Origin: Pyropia yezoensis
Lineage: Eukaryota > Rhodophyta > Bangiophyceae > Bangiales > Bangiaceae
Assembly (NCBI GenBank): GCA_009829735.1
Contig: CM020620.1
Coordinates: forward strand, 9,254,545 to 9,318,544
DNA: 64,000 nucleotides
Direction of reading: 5' to 3'
A program made the translations under genes and the position numbers. Below, piece after piece: positions 61,401 to 64,000 of the stretch (position 1 is its first letter; each line of letters begins with the position of its first letter). Below the pieces are notes generated by a model. It did no database searches and was not told the DNA's origin. It saw nothing but the letters and a program-made list of their open reading frames with translations.

Positions 61401-62514
61401 CGTCCATCTTGCCCAGCTCTCCAGACCACAGGTGCCGATATTCCTGGAGAAGCTTCTCCAGTGCCTCCTTCAAGTCGGGAGGGACATTTTCTTGCTTGAC
61501 CTTCGGCATCCCGGGCGGTGCTGGTTCGGGCTTCGGAGTAGCGCTGCCAGCTTGCTCTTGTTCCGGAGATACGTCGAAGGCCGTCAAGTTGGATTCCAGC
61601 TCTTGTTGCAGGCTCAAGAGGTCTTCCTTGCTCATAGCACGGGCGGACCCCCGGTAAGGCTCTGCTGTACCAACTCGAGTGCCCTTGGCGAGGGTTATTG
61701 GCTTCCGGCTCACGTTGACGATCAGCACCGAGAACGGGGTGTGCCTCTCCACCTTCTTGTGATGTCCGCGGGCCAAGTATAATCGGTGTTTCGCCAGTAA
61801 TTCCTTACGGCCGTAGGTCAGGCATTGACCCGTAGTCCGGGTGGTCACTTGAACCTTGGTTTCCGAACGAGGAGGTAGGAGCACCGGTTTGAAGAGGGTC
61901 AAGGTAGAGGGTGGGATGCGTTCCTTCTGATTCTTGACCACACGAACCTTGGCGTCCAGGTGCTCCAGCACTGGTGACACAAACCCATAGTTAAACTGCA
62001 CCTTTCCTTCTCCGGGCAGGATGCTCTTGACATGCTGCTTCTGGAAGTCCCAGCCTAGGATGAGGGGGACTGATAGGGTCTTGACTACTAGAAAGGGAAA
62101 GAGCATTGGTTCATTGTTGACATAGATGGCGACGGGAAGACGGCCAAGCGGTCGTAGGGTTTGACCTGATGCGTCTACAATCCGGGTCTTGGTAGGCGCT
62201 CTCCAGGCATGTCGACGCCAGCCCGGAGGTAACAGGTTCTCAGTGATGACGCTTGGTCCGGCTCCCGTGTCAACCACCGGCGTAACAGCTTGGGGGAGGC
62301 TATCCCCCACACGCATACGAGCATTAATCTTGAGGTTTTCCTTACGCAGGACAAGCAAGGTCCCCTTGAACAAACAGGGTCTCCAGGCGGCTACCGGTTG
62401 AGCAGGTAACTGCCGTCCTTTCTCCCGGCACGCAAGGGGAGAACGGGTAGAAGTACCCTGCCGTCGAAGATTCGGGAAGACACTTGGGGAGAGCGCCTGC
62501 CCTACTCGTTTCCC
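58414..62514 (-). CDS. pol: Family 3 pol region
   Basis: Ty3/gypsy polyprotein region with about one break. In order it has an aspartic protease (VVDTGAGPSVI); reverse transcriptase (FCVDYRRLNE, CLVYLDDIIVF); RNase H (LETDACGVQVG, TERECLAVVWACFLL); integrase with HHCC module and DDE residues in MDILGPLP, LTDNGPQF and NGQVERF; and a chromodomain-like C terminus (LRVRWFGFNPADDTWEP). The pol frame is -1 relative to gag and overlaps its end at the GGGAAAC heptamer (62508-62514). It is close in layout to family 1 pol, but sequence identity is moderate by eye. Confidence 0.93.
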
Positions 62515-64000
62515 GGGTCCGAGGAGTCCTTGGAGGTCTCGGTCTCCAGGTCAAAGTCCGTAGGAGCTTCCCTTGCCAGAGCCTCCGTGATGCTCTGTAG
62601 GGTTGCTACTCGGATTGCGTGTACCTGTGCCTTGTCCATCTTGGAGGGTGCCCGCCGGTCAGCCCAGTTGACCGCCTTTGCAAACACCAGTCCTTGACGC
62701 TTGAGTTTCTCCTGGAGGTCCTTGGGAATGGTCGGGCACTGGTAGGACATGCGATCCTCCTTCTGGCACAGCCAACAAGACCGGAACCGCTGGTTCCTGA
62801 CCTGCTTGGGGGTGACCAGGGAAGGTTGCTCCTTAGAAACGAAGCCGCCCCACTTGTCCCCTGACCCTACGGGTGAGGCCTCGCCAACTGCGAGTACCGG
62901 TACAGGGCTATCACCTCCCTTATACTTGTCGGGTCCGGGACGAACTCGCGACAACGGCTTGGGAGTTGATACCATGGGAGCTTGGAGGGCCTTGGCTTGC
63001 CGGTACTTGCCCTGGGTGTAGGCCATCAACTGCTGGAAGGTATGTTCTTGATGTTCCTGGTTGTAGTTCTCCGCATCCACTTGAAGATATTCAGGAAGCC
63101 CTTCCGAGAAGATCATCTTGAGCCTGTCCTCAGGGTAAACGTTGCCACAAGCCTCGCTCATCTCCCGGACACGACGGGCGAATGCCTCTGGAGTCTCTTG
63201 TCTCTCCATGGTTGCCCGGTTCAGCCTGCCGACTGCCTTACGCAGGGAGTCCGCGTCAGCGTAGTTGGACAGGAGCCAGTTGACCGCCTCCGGGTAGCTC
63301 GCAACGGTACGCCCGACAATGGGTCCGGCAGAGTCTGGTAGAACCTGTGCAAACCGCTGTTCCGCCTCTCCGGTCATGAAGTTAACCAGGAGGTAGAGAG
63401 CCTTGCCCTCGGACACATCGTTGTCATTGCATGCCTTGACAAACCGGCGCAGGAAGGCAAAGATAAGCGCCGGTTTCTTCCCGGAAAACTTAGGATGTCC
63501 CCCAAAGCTCGGCTGCATTCGCCGGTTCAGGGATGCCATCTTCTTGGCCATCTTCCGGGTGTAACCTTGGTCTTGGTTCTCCAGCCGGTAGTTACCCCAA
63601 TACGTGACCTTGTTCAGGGTGGCATCTCCCACTTGGTGGGCAGGGAAGTCGAACTCGACCAGCCTGCGTCGGGTGGGACCGGGAGATGCATCCCAGTCAT
63701 ATCCCTTCTCAGAGCTGGAGGAACTGGTCTCGCTGGTGCTAGAGCGACGGCGCCGACGCCGACGCCTACGGCTGCTCCGGTTACCGGTCTCGGAGCTCCC
63801 CGCCCCATAGAATGCAAGGGGAGGAAAAGCTTGGCCGGTCCCAGGAGTCAAAGTCTCAGGGAGACCCGTAGAACCAGTCATAGCGGTGCCTCTGGCACTG
63901 CTAGTGCCCACAGGAAGAGGTGTATACACCAAGCTGCCATGTGTGGGTCCAGGAGTAAACACACCAGGGGCTATCCCTGGAGGTTGAGGAGTAGAACCAA
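62502..64000 (-). CDS. gag: Family 3 gag protein, N terminus beyond the window
   Basis: The frame is open to the window edge. The N-terminal part is Pro/Gly/Thr-rich, with an Arg-Ser block (NRSSRRRRRRRRRSSTSETSS). A capsid-like domain follows (LIFAFLRRFVKACNDND, then YPEAVNWLLSNYADAD and ARRVREMSEACGNVYPEDRL), which aligns with the family 1 capsid region (FLRRFTKACDDN, VNWLLRAM). A zinc-knuckle-like Cys segment (SCWLCQKEDRMSYQC) and an acidic C terminus follow. The frame ends with the GGGAAAC heptamer one codon before the stop. Confidence 0.88.
   Translation of the reverse strand, partial: GSTPQPPGIAPGVFTPGPTHGSLVYTPLPVGTSSARGTAMTGSTGLPETLTPGTGQAFPPLAFYGAGSSETGNRSSRRRRRRRRRSSTSETSSSSSEKGYDWDASPGPTRRRLVEFDFPAHQVGDATLNKVTYWGNYRLENQDQGYTRKMAKKMASLNRRMQPSFGGHPKFSGKKPALIFAFLRRFVKACNDNDVSEGKALYLLVNFMTGEAEQRFAQVLPDSAGPIVGRTVASYPEAVNWLLSNYADADSLRKAVGRLNRATMERQETPEAFARRVREMSEACGNVYPEDRLKMIFSEGLPEYLQVDAENYNQEHQEHTFQQLMAYTQGKYRQAKALQAPMVSTPKPLSRVRPGPDKYKGGDSPVPVLAVGEASPVGSGDKWGGFVSKEQPSLVTPKQVRNQRFRSCWLCQKEDRMSYQCPTIPKDLQEKLKRQGLVFAKAVNWADRRAPSKMDKAQVHAIRVATLQSITEALAREAPTDFDLETETSKDSSDPGNE
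62508..62514 (-). other. -1 frameshift heptamer GGGAAAC, family 3
   Basis: In the gag frame the bases read G-GGA-AAC-GAG-TAG, the same arrangement as in family 1 at 36483-36489. The -1 frame leads into pol. Confidence 0.7.

Larger units (their letters stand above)
55393..64000 (-). mobile_element. Ty3/gypsy family 3 element, 5' end outside the window
   Basis: A third gypsy element on the minus strand. It has gag (from beyond the window to 62502), pol (58414-62514), an antisense ORF on the plus strand (56150-58267) and a putative 3' LTR (55393-55964). The architecture is that of family 1 but the proteins are clearly diverged. The pol region shows about one break; gag and the antisense ORF are open in what can be seen. 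Age cannot be judged because the 5' LTR is not in the window. It was apparently inserted into the 60-bp minisatellite. Confidence 0.9.

Noticed and set aside
1-64000. tRNA, rRNA and other structured RNA genes
   Set aside because: I scanned for T-loop and acceptor-stem patterns and ribosomal signatures and saw none I could support. A covariance-model search would be decisive.

Overview
The window is GC-rich eukaryotic nuclear DNA. Host genes are few and mostly open over long stretches. Their proteins are very rich in Ala, Gly, Pro and Arg, with long C or G homopolymers. Between them lie Ty3/gypsy LTR elements and a pogo/Tigger-like DNA transposon. Base composition, intron-poor genes and repeat content suggest an alga. 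A bangiophyte red alga (Porphyra/Pyropia type) is my first guess and a GC-rich green alga the second; no single marker gene settles it. GC richness also opens hundreds of chance reading frames on both strands, so host gene calls are cautious.

Layout. 1-12,842: host genes. An Ala-rich protein (minus), a secreted Cys-rich protein (plus), an RGG-box SF1 helicase of the UPF1/DNA2-NAM7 type (minus), a divergent putative spliced gene (plus) and a Ser/Ala-rich protein (minus). 12,843-25,446: a gene-poor flank followed by a Ty3/gypsy element (family 1) that stops a few bases into its second LTR at a gap of exactly 500 N (25,447-25,946). 25,947-38,549: almost the same 12.6 kb again. It continues to a complete family 1 element (29,632-39,011) and a short SAP-like ORF. 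The two blocks look like unmerged overlapping contig ends rather than a real tandem duplication. 39,618-45,612: a pogo-like transposase gene split by a compact LTR element without pol (family 2, 40,207-44,759, 5-bp target duplication CGCCG). 46,572-50,677: small host ORFs, including a RING-like half-domain, a basic-region protein and a TATA-led gene on the minus strand. 50,841-55,392: gene-poor, repeat-rich DNA ending in a Cys-rich protein fragment and a 60-bp minisatellite. 55,393-64,000: a third gypsy element (family 3), cut by the window edge, apparently inserted in that minisatellite.

The most interesting signal is shared by all three gypsy families. Each lies on the minus strand and carries a long ORF on the opposite strand, between the end of pol and the 3' LTR (about 647, 590 and 705 codons). 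The three antisense proteins share a recognisable core and match no protein family I know. The pol-less family 2 element keeps this ORF. Families 1 and 3 also share a GGGAAAC slippery heptamer just before the gag stop and a chromodomain-like pol end. Families 1 and 2 share an 18-base primer-binding site. Family 1 is studded with palindromes built on the core CAA(C/G)TTG.
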